Shown here: positions 39,088 to 47,557 of the stretch, piece by piece
How the letters are laid out: every line of letters starts with the position of its first letter
How positions within the stretch are numbered: position 1 is the first letter of the stretch
Assembly: GCA_030635145.1 (NCBI GenBank)
Contig: DAOVZK010000004.1
Location: 34,673 to 98,672, forward strand
DNA: 64,000 nucleotides
From: Planctomycetota bacterium
Lineage (GTDB): Bacteria; Planctomycetota; Phycisphaerae; SM23-33
Direction of reading: 5' to 3'
Position numbers and translations under genes: made by a program
Notes under the pieces: model-generated
What the model was told of the DNA's origin: nothing
The model's database searches: none
The model's input: the letters and a program-made list of their open reading frames with translations, nothing else

Positions 39088-39342
39088 TCAACAGCAGCAA
39101 CCGTTGCTGTCGCCACCGACTTTTTTCATTTGTGCCACGTAGAACATCCGCACAACCGCGCCACCGACACCCACCCCCAGCCAAGCCGCCTCGTCAAGTT
39201 GCTCTTGCGTAATACCCATCTCACGCGATTTTTTGTAATGAACCTCAAAACACTCTTCACATCGCCCGAGAATTATCAATGCAAACGTCATCAGTTGCTT
39301 GGTTTTCGCATCAATTTGCCCATCCGCGGAGACGGCCTGCAT
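39088..39342 (-). CDS. AhpD-like/carboxymuconolactone decarboxylase-family protein
   Basis: 'DAKTKQLMTFALIILGRCEECFEVHYKKSREMGITQEQLDEAAWLGVGVGGAVVRMFY'; CxxC; ends GCCC. Same frame as selD, separated from it by one TAA. Confidence 0.8.
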   Translation of the reverse strand: MQAVSADGQIDAKTKQLMTFALIILGRCEECFEVHYKKSREMGITQEQLDEAAWLGVGVGGAVVRMFYVAQMKKVGGDSNGCCC

Positions 39343-39357
39343 GAATGCACCAAATTT

Positions 39358-40773
39358 TTACGCCGAATCTTTTGCCGAATCATCTACAGGCGAATTACCG
39401 CAAACGTCACTGCAGCACTCATCTTGCGATTCCGCCGGTTTTTCGCAGCACGCGTTTTGTGATGGGTGTTGGGGTTCTTTCTCCGCGGAACAGCAGCAGG
39501 GCTTGGAGGTTGCTTCCTGCTGAGGCGAAATTTGATTATTGCAAACAACCTCGATGAAACCGTCAGAGTCCTGCGTAATTTCACCGATCACCCAGGCATT
39601 GGTTCCGCTGTTTTTCAGGTCGGTTAAGGCGTCGGTAAGTTTGTCTTTCGGTATCCCCAGCAGCAGTCCGCCCGACGTCTGCGCGTCGAAGCCCAGATAA
39701 TACGCACCATCTGACACGCCGTCTTCTCGCGAGATATCATCCGCGACGAACTCCATATTACGCTCAATCGCACCGGGGATAACATCATCCCCAAGCAATT
39801 CAATCGCACCGCTAAACGCCGGTAATGCACTCGCGAAAATCTTCGCCGTCACCCCACTGGCTCTAACCATCGCGATGAGATGCCCGAACAATCCGAACCC
39901 CGTAACATCGGTGCAGGCTGATGCGTATTTGCTACCGACGACGGCGGCGGTGTTGTTAAGAGTCGTCATTGACTCGCAGCTTTCGGCAAGTCCGCACTGG
40001 TCAGCTCTGCCGATCTGGGATGCGAACGCCAACACGCCGCTGCCAAGTTTTTTCGTCAGTACCAGCACATCCCCAGTCTTAACCGAATCATGTTTGAGAT
40101 ATTTTTTCTCATCGACCAGCCCCGTTATGGCGAACCCGAGTTTGATTTCTTCGTCTTTAATGCTGTGCCCGCCGATTAACGCAACCCCCGCGGCGTTGAA
40201 AATTTCCTGCGCACCAGCCATCAACTCATACATCAATTCCCCGTCGAGCGTTTCGACCGGGAACCCCAGAATGCTAAGGGCGGTTTTTGGTACACCTCCC
40301 ATGGCGTAGATATCGCTGAGGCAGTTGGCGGCACAGATTTTACCCATCTGCCTTGCATCGTCCACACATGGTGTCATAACGTCGACGGTTTGCACAATGC
40401 ATAGTCCGTCGGTCAGCCGATAAACACCCGCATCGTCGGCGGCGGGTAGTCCGCAGATAACGTTCGGGTCATTGCTAACGGTCAGCCGTTTGAGGACGGC
40501 TTCGAGATCGGCGGGTGGAATTTTGCTCGCGCACCCGGCGTTATGAACCAGTTGCGTCAGGCGAATGTCTTTGATGTTTTTCGGTTCGGGGCGTTCACCG
40601 GCACACGGGCAAATCCCCTGATCTTTGAAAACATCGCACGGGCAGGGACGTTTGGGATCACATATGCAGTGCCCAAGTTTTCTCGACCGCTGCATAATTC
40701 GCCGGCGCTTAACCAGATCGACTTTCGACATCTTTTTCAAAATTTCCAATCCCTCTAGCACGGCCCCCTTCAT
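39358..40773 (-). CDS. selD: Selenide, water dikinase with Cys-rich N- and C-terminal extensions
   Basis: 'IRLTQLVHNAGCASKIPP' (catalytic Cys form), 'DDAGVYRL', 'FGLFGHLIAM', 'DAQTSGGLLLGIP'; N-terminal 'GHCICDPKRPCPCDVFKDQGICPCAGER'; C-terminal 'KPCCCSAEKE..ACCEKP..DECCSDVC'. TTG-started ORF extends to 40800. Confidence 0.92.
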   Translation of the reverse strand: MKGAVLEGLEILKKMSKVDLVKRRRIMQRSRKLGHCICDPKRPCPCDVFKDQGICPCAGERPEPKNIKDIRLTQLVHNAGCASKIPPADLEAVLKRLTVSNDPNVICGLPAADDAGVYRLTDGLCIVQTVDVMTPCVDDARQMGKICAANCLSDIYAMGGVPKTALSILGFPVETLDGELMYELMAGAQEIFNAAGVALIGGHSIKDEEIKLGFAITGLVDEKKYLKHDSVKTGDVLVLTKKLGSGVLAFASQIGRADQCGLAESCESMTTLNNTAAVVGSKYASACTDVTGFGLFGHLIAMVRASGVTAKIFASALPAFSGAIELLGDDVIPGAIERNMEFVADDISREDGVSDGAYYLGFDAQTSGGLLLGIPKDKLTDALTDLKNSGTNAWVIGEITQDSDGFIEVVCNNQISPQQEATSKPCCCSAEKEPQHPSQNACCEKPAESQDECCSDVCGNSPVDDSAKDSA

Positions 40774-40803
40774 CCCGGGGGGACGTGTTGAGGGTTGCAA
40801 ATG

Positions 40804-42102
40804 CTACTTCGTCCTGATTTTCGTATCCTTGAGTTTAATTCCAAACGGCCCGGCGGCGACCTTCGGTTTGATCGTAAACACTCCGCTTAAATTCTTTGGC
40901 ACACTCCACGTGTGCGAGCATGTACCACCTCAACCATACTCAAACTTACCCGTGTGGACAAGTTTGCCTTGCTCGTCGAAAACTTCCACTTGAGGTTTGC
41001 TGCTGTACATCGAATTAACCATCGCCGACATCCCCGACACATCGGTTAGCTTGAAATTCATCGTAATCCGCCGGCCGCGAGCTTTGATTTTTATTTGCCC
41101 GGTTAGCGGAGCTCCGATAGCCAGCTCAAAAGTCTTACCAGCTGCTGCATTGAATTTCTTCGCCGTTTTCTGCCGCAAGTTCTGCTGATCAATGCTCAAT
41201 ACATCGCCCTTGGTTGGTTGGATCTGCGTAAACTGCATCACAGTGTATTTACCGGCGGGAATTTCCATTGGTTTGCTGGAACCATCAAGCATCAGTATGT
41301 AGTCTTTACCGATTAGACCGATCGACCAGTTATCATGATCGATTTTGAGCGTGGCTGTCTTGGCGGTTGAGGGGGTCGCGACAATTTCCGACTTGTCGGG
41401 CGACAACGCCACGTCGTACCAAACACCATCAAGAAGTACCGGTGCACCGTAGAGGGATTTTTTCAATTGATTCGGCTGCTTGAAGTTTCCCTTTCCCGTA
41501 TCAATCAGCAACGTATCTCCGATTGTAACTCCGCTATTTTTCTGATATCGCGACTTGCTACCGCAGTTCAGGTTGTTGTTACCATCGACAATACGCACCG
41601 GATAGGTTTTGTCGCCAAATTTGCAGGTACCTTCCAATGCGGTTCCAAGGTATGCAATGATGTATTTATGATCACTGCTTGTATAGATGTGTCCCGAAAG
41701 CATTACCGGTATGGATTTACCGTTACGTTCTACTTGTAATGTTGCAGGTCCAAAGTTCAAGCGGGAAGGATTACCCTTCTCCCTTTTTTTCAGGGGGACT
41801 ACTTGCTTGTCGTTAAATTTGCCCTTGCCGCTGAAGTCAAAACGGACTACGTCGAAGCCTTCGGTGTCGGGTGATTGCGAGTCGATTGCCACGCGGATAT
41901 TCTTCCCCCGCAGCTTTGTGACGAGAGCTTTTTTGCTGACGGTACCGTCGCCTTCTTTTGGCTTGGTGAATTGGTGGGCAAACAACGATTGTTGCATTAT
42001 CGCCTGGCCCTGAGTTGCGGGGACTGGTTTGAGATCCCCTTGGGCGATAGTTGCAGTCAAAACAACCAGCAGTAAAATGAACAGACCTATTGACGTTTTC
42101 AT
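40804..42102 (-). CDS. Predicted secreted selenoprotein (paralog B), Sec at in-frame TGA 40932-40930
   Basis: Signal peptide 'MKTSIGLFILLLVVLTATIAQG'; frame continues 41 codons past TGA to TAG (40806-40804): '..HTGKFEYG-U-GGTCSHTWSVPKNLSGVFTIKPKVAAGPFGIKLKDTKIRTK'; hairpin directly after TGA; TAG lies just before the selD start. Confidence 0.85.
40899..40915 (-). promoter_or_regulatory. SECIS-like hairpin of paralog B
   Basis: GCACAC-GUGGA-GUGUGC, perfect 6-bp stem; loop at nt 21-25 after the TGA. Confidence 0.6.
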
Positions 42103-42209
42103 TTCGGCCCCTTTCTCGAGGTTGTATCTCGAAAAATGTTTAACGTATTATACAGGCAACAGATATGCAGCGTCAAAGGGGTTTTTGCGGAAAACACTGC
42201 GCCGATGGG

Positions 42210-44156
42210 TTATTCGTTTTCGAGAATTTCGCGGGCCAGTCGGCCGGGCCGGCGGCGGTTGGCGTTGCGGACGGTCCAATGCGTAACGTCGAAATAATCC
42301 AGCAGCGGCACGGCGTATTTTCTGCTGACACCGATGGCGTCGCGAAACTCAACTGTCTCGAAGAATTTCTGCCCGCGGAACAAATCGAGCACAACTTCGC
42401 GCGCCTTATCCACACCGCATTTGTGCATGTAGACGTTATCAGCTAACCGCACCGCCAAGCTGCGAGAACAAATCAGCTCCAGAACCTCGTCAATTTTTTG
42501 CTGCGGAGACTGCAGCTGCTCGGCAAGCTGATCGGGACGCGGTGGAGCACACAGAGATTTTTTTAATACGCTCAATACTTGTTCGTAAAGTTCTGCAATA
42601 TCGCTCGGCAGCGAGAGATTAAATTCGCAGTGCGAAATTTTCCCCGCCTCTTCGCTGATTTTTCCATCGGCGAGAAGTTTTTCGCAGCACTTGGCGAAAA
42701 TCGCTTTGGGCAAGGCCGTCTGTGTAAGCAGGGCAGCTGTGTCGAGCCCCGGTAACTGCGGGTTGGCTGCGTGGAATTGTTCCAGTGCGTGCGTAATAGT
42801 TTCACATGCCTGCGAAAAATAATCCGCACCGGCAATTGAATCCCCAAGAACGATGGCGTCGCCATGCTGCGTAAGGTTTGCGATAATTCCCGCGATTTCA
42901 TTGTCGGTAAGTTGCAGCATATCCGCCAGGCCGTCGGTGGTAACCATGCGATCCGAATATTTTAAATAGCGTTTTGCAAAGTTTGTAGCATATTCTGGGT
43001 GTTCGATGGCGTCGCTGAGTTGTTCAAGTTTTTCGATTACTTCAGGCCGGTTGCGGCGTAATTTGCGGTTGCTGCGATCCAGAAACACACCGCCACCCAA
43101 CGTCGTAAAAATTCCGCCCATCTGCCCGCGAACAACGAATCGGTCACCCGGAATTACGGGCAGCTTGACAGCGGATCGAAACTGAACATATCCACGCCAG
43201 TTCGATTCCATAACACCGGATGACAAGGGAACGATTTTGACCGGCACGTCTATGGTGCCGACATGCAGGCGGACTTCGGCATGGTCTTTGATAGGTTTTG
43301 CGATGCTCCCCAGCACGCGAAACGACGCTTCGAACATCTCGGGTGTCGCTATTTTTCGTTCGCTGAGCAAGCTTCCGCGGGTGCAGTCTTCGGGGGGCGT
43401 GTTGGCGAGATTAATCGCCGTACATTCGCCCGCCCGGGCTGTGTCGCAGAGCTGCCCGTAAACCTCAAGCCCGCGGACTCGCACTTTTTTTCCCGATGGC
43501 CAGGCGCAGAGGGCATCGCCAACGCTCACGCTACCGCTGCACGGAATTCCCGACGCGACGGTTCCGAACCCCTTGACGTGAAAACTTCGCTCGACCCACT
43601 GGCGGTAAAGTCCACCGGTGCTTCGCTCAGCGGTGGCGTCGACTTCGCGGTTCAGCTCGGTCAGAAAATTGTCGTACCCCTCGCCGGTAATATTGGAAAC
43701 TTCGCAAACCGCCTTGCCCTCGAGAAACGTACCCTTAACGAACGACCGTATCTGCCCACCCAGTTCCATCCGCCGTTTTTCACTCACGAGGTCAACCTTA
43801 GTCATCACCACCAAACCAAACGTCACTCCCATCAGCGTAAGAATATCCAGATGCTCGCGGGTTTGCGGCATGATGCCATCGTCGGCGGCGATAACGAGCA
43901 TCAGCACATCCACACCGTGCGCACCGGCAACCATGTTTCGGATGAACCCCACATGCCCGGGAACGTCCACAATGCCCACAATACGATCATCCGCCATTTT
44001 GCACGGGGCAAAACCCAGCTCGATAGTCAGCCCGCGCGTTTGCTCTTCAGCGAGCGTATCGGTGTTGCACCCAGTGAGCATTTTCACCAGCGCCGTCTTG
44101 CCATGATCCACATGCCCAGCCGTCCCAAGCATCACGTTTTTACAACGTTGCGTCAT
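42210..44156 (-). CDS. selB: Selenocysteine-specific translation elongation factor
   Basis: 648 aa; 'GTAGHVDHGKTALVKMLTGCNTDTLAEEQTRGLTIELGFAP', 'DVPGHVGFIRNM', C-terminal winged-helix repeats 'AREVVLDLFRGQKFFETVEFRDAIGVSRKYAVPLLDYFD'. Confidence 0.96.
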   Translation of the reverse strand: MTQRCKNVMLGTAGHVDHGKTALVKMLTGCNTDTLAEEQTRGLTIELGFAPCKMADDRIVGIVDVPGHVGFIRNMVAGAHGVDVLMLVIAADDGIMPQTREHLDILTLMGVTFGLVVMTKVDLVSEKRRMELGGQIRSFVKGTFLEGKAVCEVSNITGEGYDNFLTELNREVDATAERSTGGLYRQWVERSFHVKGFGTVASGIPCSGSVSVGDALCAWPSGKKVRVRGLEVYGQLCDTARAGECTAINLANTPPEDCTRGSLLSERKIATPEMFEASFRVLGSIAKPIKDHAEVRLHVGTIDVPVKIVPLSSGVMESNWRGYVQFRSAVKLPVIPGDRFVVRGQMGGIFTTLGGGVFLDRSNRKLRRNRPEVIEKLEQLSDAIEHPEYATNFAKRYLKYSDRMVTTDGLADMLQLTDNEIAGIIANLTQHGDAIVLGDSIAGADYFSQACETITHALEQFHAANPQLPGLDTAALLTQTALPKAIFAKCCEKLLADGKISEEAGKISHCEFNLSLPSDIAELYEQVLSVLKKSLCAPPRPDQLAEQLQSPQQKIDEVLELICSRSLAVRLADNVYMHKCGVDKAREVVLDLFRGQKFFETVEFRDAIGVSRKYAVPLLDYFDVTHWTVRNANRRRPGRLAREILENE

Positions 44157-45571
44157 TGGGCTGCACCGATCATCGCAAAGGTTTTTGCAATGGCATCTAT
44201 GTCGCCCGGAAGCAAGGTTCGCACATCGAGAATGACTTTCTCCTCGCTTATACGGCTGAAAATCGGCACCTCGCCCGTTCGCAACTCAGCCCCCAGCGAA
44301 TCTGCCGACATCCCATCAACGCTAACCCCCACGCCGAATCCGGGAAGCTTTTCCATCGGTAACGATCCGCTCCCGAGGAAACCTGCTGAGTCGATGACGG
44401 CGGCGGCGACTTTCCCCGAGGCCTTGCTGATAGCATCACACAACTGCTGCGCCGTTTGCTTAAGTTCGTCGGGCTTCAGCGAGAGCATCATGTAAAGCGG
44501 ATGTTCGCGGTTGAGCTTTTCACGATCACGAAAAAGCATCAATGTTCGCTCAAGCACCATAAGCGAGCTTTTGTCGGCCCGAAACGCACGATACAACGGG
44601 TGCTTACGACATTTGTTGATAAACTTTTCCTTACCGACGAGAATTCCGCCTTGGGCGGCACCGATGAGTTTGTCGGCGCTGAAAAGTACGATATCGGCCC
44701 CGGTTTGCACGGAGTGCTGCACGGTCGGTTCGTGCGGAAGCCCGTAATCGGCAAGGTCGACAAGTGCCCCGGCCCCAAGGTCGTCGATCATCGGTAAGTC
44801 ATGCTCGTGGGCAAGGGCGGTGAGTTCTTCGACGCCTACGCTGCTGGTAAATCCGACGATTCGATAGTTGCTGGGATGTGCGCGGAAGACGGCGGCGGTG
44901 TTTTCGGTGAGGGCTTTTTCGTAGTCGCGCAGATGCGTGCGGTTTGTCGATCCGACTTCGACGAGTTTGCAGCGTGAAAGCTCCATGACCTCCGGTAAGC
45001 GAAAGCTCCCGCCGATTTCGATCAGCTGCCCGCGCGAAACGATGACTTCTTTGTTGCTCGCCATCGCTGCCAACACCAACGTGGTTGCGGCGGCGTTGTT
45101 GTTGACCACGATCCCGGCCTCGGCGCCGGTTAGTTCGCAAAGCATGTTGTTAACTTTGGTGTCACGCTCGCATCGCTTGCCGGTTTTTTCGTCTATCGCA
45201 AGCGTTACGTAACCCTTAAGGTCGTTGATGATGTCGTCGACTACGCAGGTCGGCCAGACGGCACGGCCTAATCCGGTGTGCAGAATGATGCCGGTGGCAT
45301 TTACGGCCCGTCGCAGATGCGGCCGCGTTCGCTCGCACAGATTTTGCTGCACGATACCCAAAATGAACTCGCTGCTGATGTGCTGCACTCCGCAGCGGCC
45401 GGTGCTGTCGTTGAGAATCTGCTGGCGCAGAGAATCGATAGCATCTCGCACGCAATTTACCACGAGCGTTCGCGGATGATCTTGCAGCCAAGCCGCCACG
45501 ATATCAATTTTAATGAGATCATCTATCGACGGAAGTTTTCGCAAAAGTTCTTGTTTGATCGCCGCTGCCAT
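44153..45571 (-). CDS. selA: L-seryl-tRNA(Sec) selenium transferase
   Basis: 'RRAVNATGIILHTGLGRAV', 'VNNNAAATTLVLAAMA', 'GGSFRLPEVMELS', 'FSADKLIGAAQGGILVGK'; 4-nt overlap with selB. Confidence 0.96.
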   Translation of the reverse strand: MAAAIKQELLRKLPSIDDLIKIDIVAAWLQDHPRTLVVNCVRDAIDSLRQQILNDSTGRCGVQHISSEFILGIVQQNLCERTRPHLRRAVNATGIILHTGLGRAVWPTCVVDDIINDLKGYVTLAIDEKTGKRCERDTKVNNMLCELTGAEAGIVVNNNAAATTLVLAAMASNKEVIVSRGQLIEIGGSFRLPEVMELSRCKLVEVGSTNRTHLRDYEKALTENTAAVFRAHPSNYRIVGFTSSVGVEELTALAHEHDLPMIDDLGAGALVDLADYGLPHEPTVQHSVQTGADIVLFSADKLIGAAQGGILVGKEKFINKCRKHPLYRAFRADKSSLMVLERTLMLFRDREKLNREHPLYMMLSLKPDELKQTAQQLCDAISKASGKVAAAVIDSAGFLGSGSLPMEKLPGFGVGVSVDGMSADSLGAELRTGEVPIFSRISEEKVILDVRTLLPGDIDAIAKTFAMIGAAQ

Positions 45572-45637
45572 ATCAGCCTCCCACAAGTAGCATTAATTTT
45601 TTCGACAAGATTACAGGATAGTTATTTGTTTGTAAAC

Positions 45638-45865
45638 GTTCACGCTCTTGTTCCTGTTAATCCAATTTTTTATTAAATTTTTTTGACAGGATCACAGGAT
45701 TAACTACAAATTATTGAAAAAAGAAAACAAAAACTATTAACAGTAAACCCCGTCGCAATGGGACAGGGCTGAATTTAATCAGATGTACAACATTTTCAAT
45801 TATGATTAACAGGATTTTTAAATCTATATCCTATCCTGTTATCCTGTCAAAATTTTCGCGTGAAC
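45638..45865. repeat. MITE-like element, family 'GACAGGATTACAGGATTAAC' (copy 2)
   Basis: GTTCACGC...GCGTGAAC ends; shares 'cctgttaatc', 'tttttttgacaggat.acaggattaacta.aaattattgaaaaa', 'cctatcctgttatcctgtcaaaatttt' with 7874-8109. Confidence 0.7.
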
Positions 45866-45903
45866 GGGTATATTTATTTTGGATTTCGGAATTCTTCTAA
45901 TTG

Positions 45904-46665
45904 CTAGCGGTCGGTTTCTGTAAATACCCGTCGCACTTTCAAAAGCACATTTACGAAATCATCGCCTAGCCGATTTCGCGGGCGGGGTAGATCGACCTGG
46001 AATTCCGCAACCATTCGGCCTGCCGCCATGACGACGATGCGGTCGGCAAGGAAAACTGCTTCTTCGAGAGAGTGCGTGACGAACAGCACCGTTTGGTGAT
46101 CCTCAAACCAAACGTCCAGTAGCTCACCCTGCAACCGGTGCCGCGTCGGTTCGTCTAAATTCGCAAACGGTTCGTCCATCAGCCAAATTCGCGAACCGGC
46201 ACACAACGTACGTCCAAGCGCCACACGCTGCCGCATTCCGCCCGAAAGCTCATGCGGAAAACTCTTGGCGACCTTCTGTGGCAGCCCCACCCGCGAAAGT
46301 GCCTCCCTGGCAGCAGCGATTCGCTTGTGCCGTTTGGCACCTTGAATTTCCGGGCCAAGAGCGATATTGTCCAAAACCTTTCGCCACGGTAAGAGGTTTC
46401 CCTCTTGCGTCACCAGGCCAATATCTGCTGCCCCATTTACGCGACTCGAGTCTACGACCACCTCGCCCGTCGTTGGTTTTTCAAGCCCCGCCGCCAACCG
46501 CAGCAACGTGGTTTTACCGCAACCCGACGCACCCAGCACGCATGTGAGCTGACCTTCGTGGGCTAGTAGATTGAAGTCGCGCACGGCCCACACATCACCT
46601 CGACCGGGGGTTGAGAAACACTTCCCGGCGTTGCTGAATCGAATTAGTTCACGTTTGTCGTTCAT
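45904..46665 (-). CDS. ABC transporter ATP-binding protein, NitT/TauT type
   Basis: 'VLGASGCGKTTLLRLAAGLEKPTTGEV', 'LSGGMRQRVALGRTL', 'LMDEPFANLDEPTRHRLQ'; internal start MNDKRELIRF. Confidence 0.85.
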   Translation of the reverse strand: MNDKRELIRFSNAGKCFSTPGRGDVWAVRDFNLLAHEGQLTCVLGASGCGKTTLLRLAAGLEKPTTGEVVVDSSRVNGAADIGLVTQEGNLLPWRKVLDNIALGPEIQGAKRHKRIAAAREALSRVGLPQKVAKSFPHELSGGMRQRVALGRTLCAGSRIWLMDEPFANLDEPTRHRLQGELLDVWFEDHQTVLFVTHSLEEAVFLADRIVVMAAGRMVAEFQVDLPRPRNRLGDDFVNVLLKVRRVFTETDR

Positions 46666-46666
46666 A

Positions 46667-47557
46667 CTATCGTTCCTGTACCATCCATCGGGTACTGCGA
46701 AGCGAGGCCAGACGTAACACCGCATCGAAACACAAGCCAATCAGGCCGATAACGATGATACTTGCGAAGGCGTATTCGTAGGAGGCTGTCTCGTGGGCGA
46801 CGGCGATCATGTATCCAAGCCCGCCGCGCGTGCCGGGGAAAATTTCGGCTGCGATAATCACTCGCCAAGCAATTCCACCGGCAAGGCGCAGCCCCGTAAA
46901 AATCGCCGGACTCGCACTCGGGAGCACGATCTTTGTCAGCACGGCAAACTTTCCGGCACCTAAAACCGTCGCGGCCTCGATGTGACTTTGGCGAACATGC
47001 TGTGCCCCGGAAGCGGTGTTGAGCACAATCGGAAAAAATGCGCCCATCCAGATGACGGCGATTATGGCGAATCGCAGCTGGTCGAGCACCCCGTGCTGCC
47101 ATGCGTTTTGGCCGTAAACGGCAGTCGCCGGACTCGACAAACCGAAAACGATAATCGTAATCGGAATCCACGCAATCGGACTTATCGCCATCGCCACAGC
47201 AGTAACCGGAGCGAGAATTTCCCTGCCGGTTCGGCTGCGCCCTATAAGCAGCCCGACAGGGATGCCTGTAATTACAGCCAGCAGAAACCCGCACAACATG
47301 CGAAGCACGCTAACGGCAGCGCCGTCGGCGAGGGATGTCGAGTCCAGGCAGAGCGGCTCGCGAAACGGATGAATCAGAATCTGCACCACCGACCAGACGG
47401 ACGGGACGACAACGCTGCCGGGGGCGGTGAAATACCACAGCAAAATCACGCCCATCGGAATCATCGCACCGAGGAGCATTTTTCGGATTGCTGTTCGGGG
47501 GGTTATCATTTTTTGAGAGCACCGCTCGATTGCAACTCCTCGTAGGCCTGTTTGCAC
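46667..47557 (-). CDS. ABC transporter permease, NitT/TauT type
   Basis: 'LLAVITGIPVGLLIGRSR', 'EAATVLGAGKFAVLTKIVLPSASPAIFTGLRLAGGIAWRVIIAAE'. Confidence 0.85.
   Translation of the reverse strand: MQTGLRGVAIERCSQKMITPRTAIRKMLLGAMIPMGVILLWYFTAPGSVVVPSVWSVVQILIHPFREPLCLDSTSLADGAAVSVLRMLCGFLLAVITGIPVGLLIGRSRTGREILAPVTAVAMAISPIAWIPITIIVFGLSSPATAVYGQNAWQHGVLDQLRFAIIAVIWMGAFFPIVLNTASGAQHVRQSHIEAATVLGAGKFAVLTKIVLPSASPAIFTGLRLAGGIAWRVIIAAEIFPGTRGGLGYMIAVAHETASYEYAFASIIVIGLIGLCFDAVLRLASLRSTRWMVQER

Noticed and set aside
38999-39092. Possible Sec at the AhpD-like TGA (..GCCC-TGA)
   Set aside because: Read-through runs antisense over the 3' end of the polyferredoxin gene with no family-like sequence and no obvious hairpin; treated as a normal stop.
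43263-44495. 410-aa plus-strand ORF antisense to selB/selA
   Set aside because: Long but antisense to two high-confidence sel genes; composition (His/Arg/Pro/Ala) typical of shadow ORFs.
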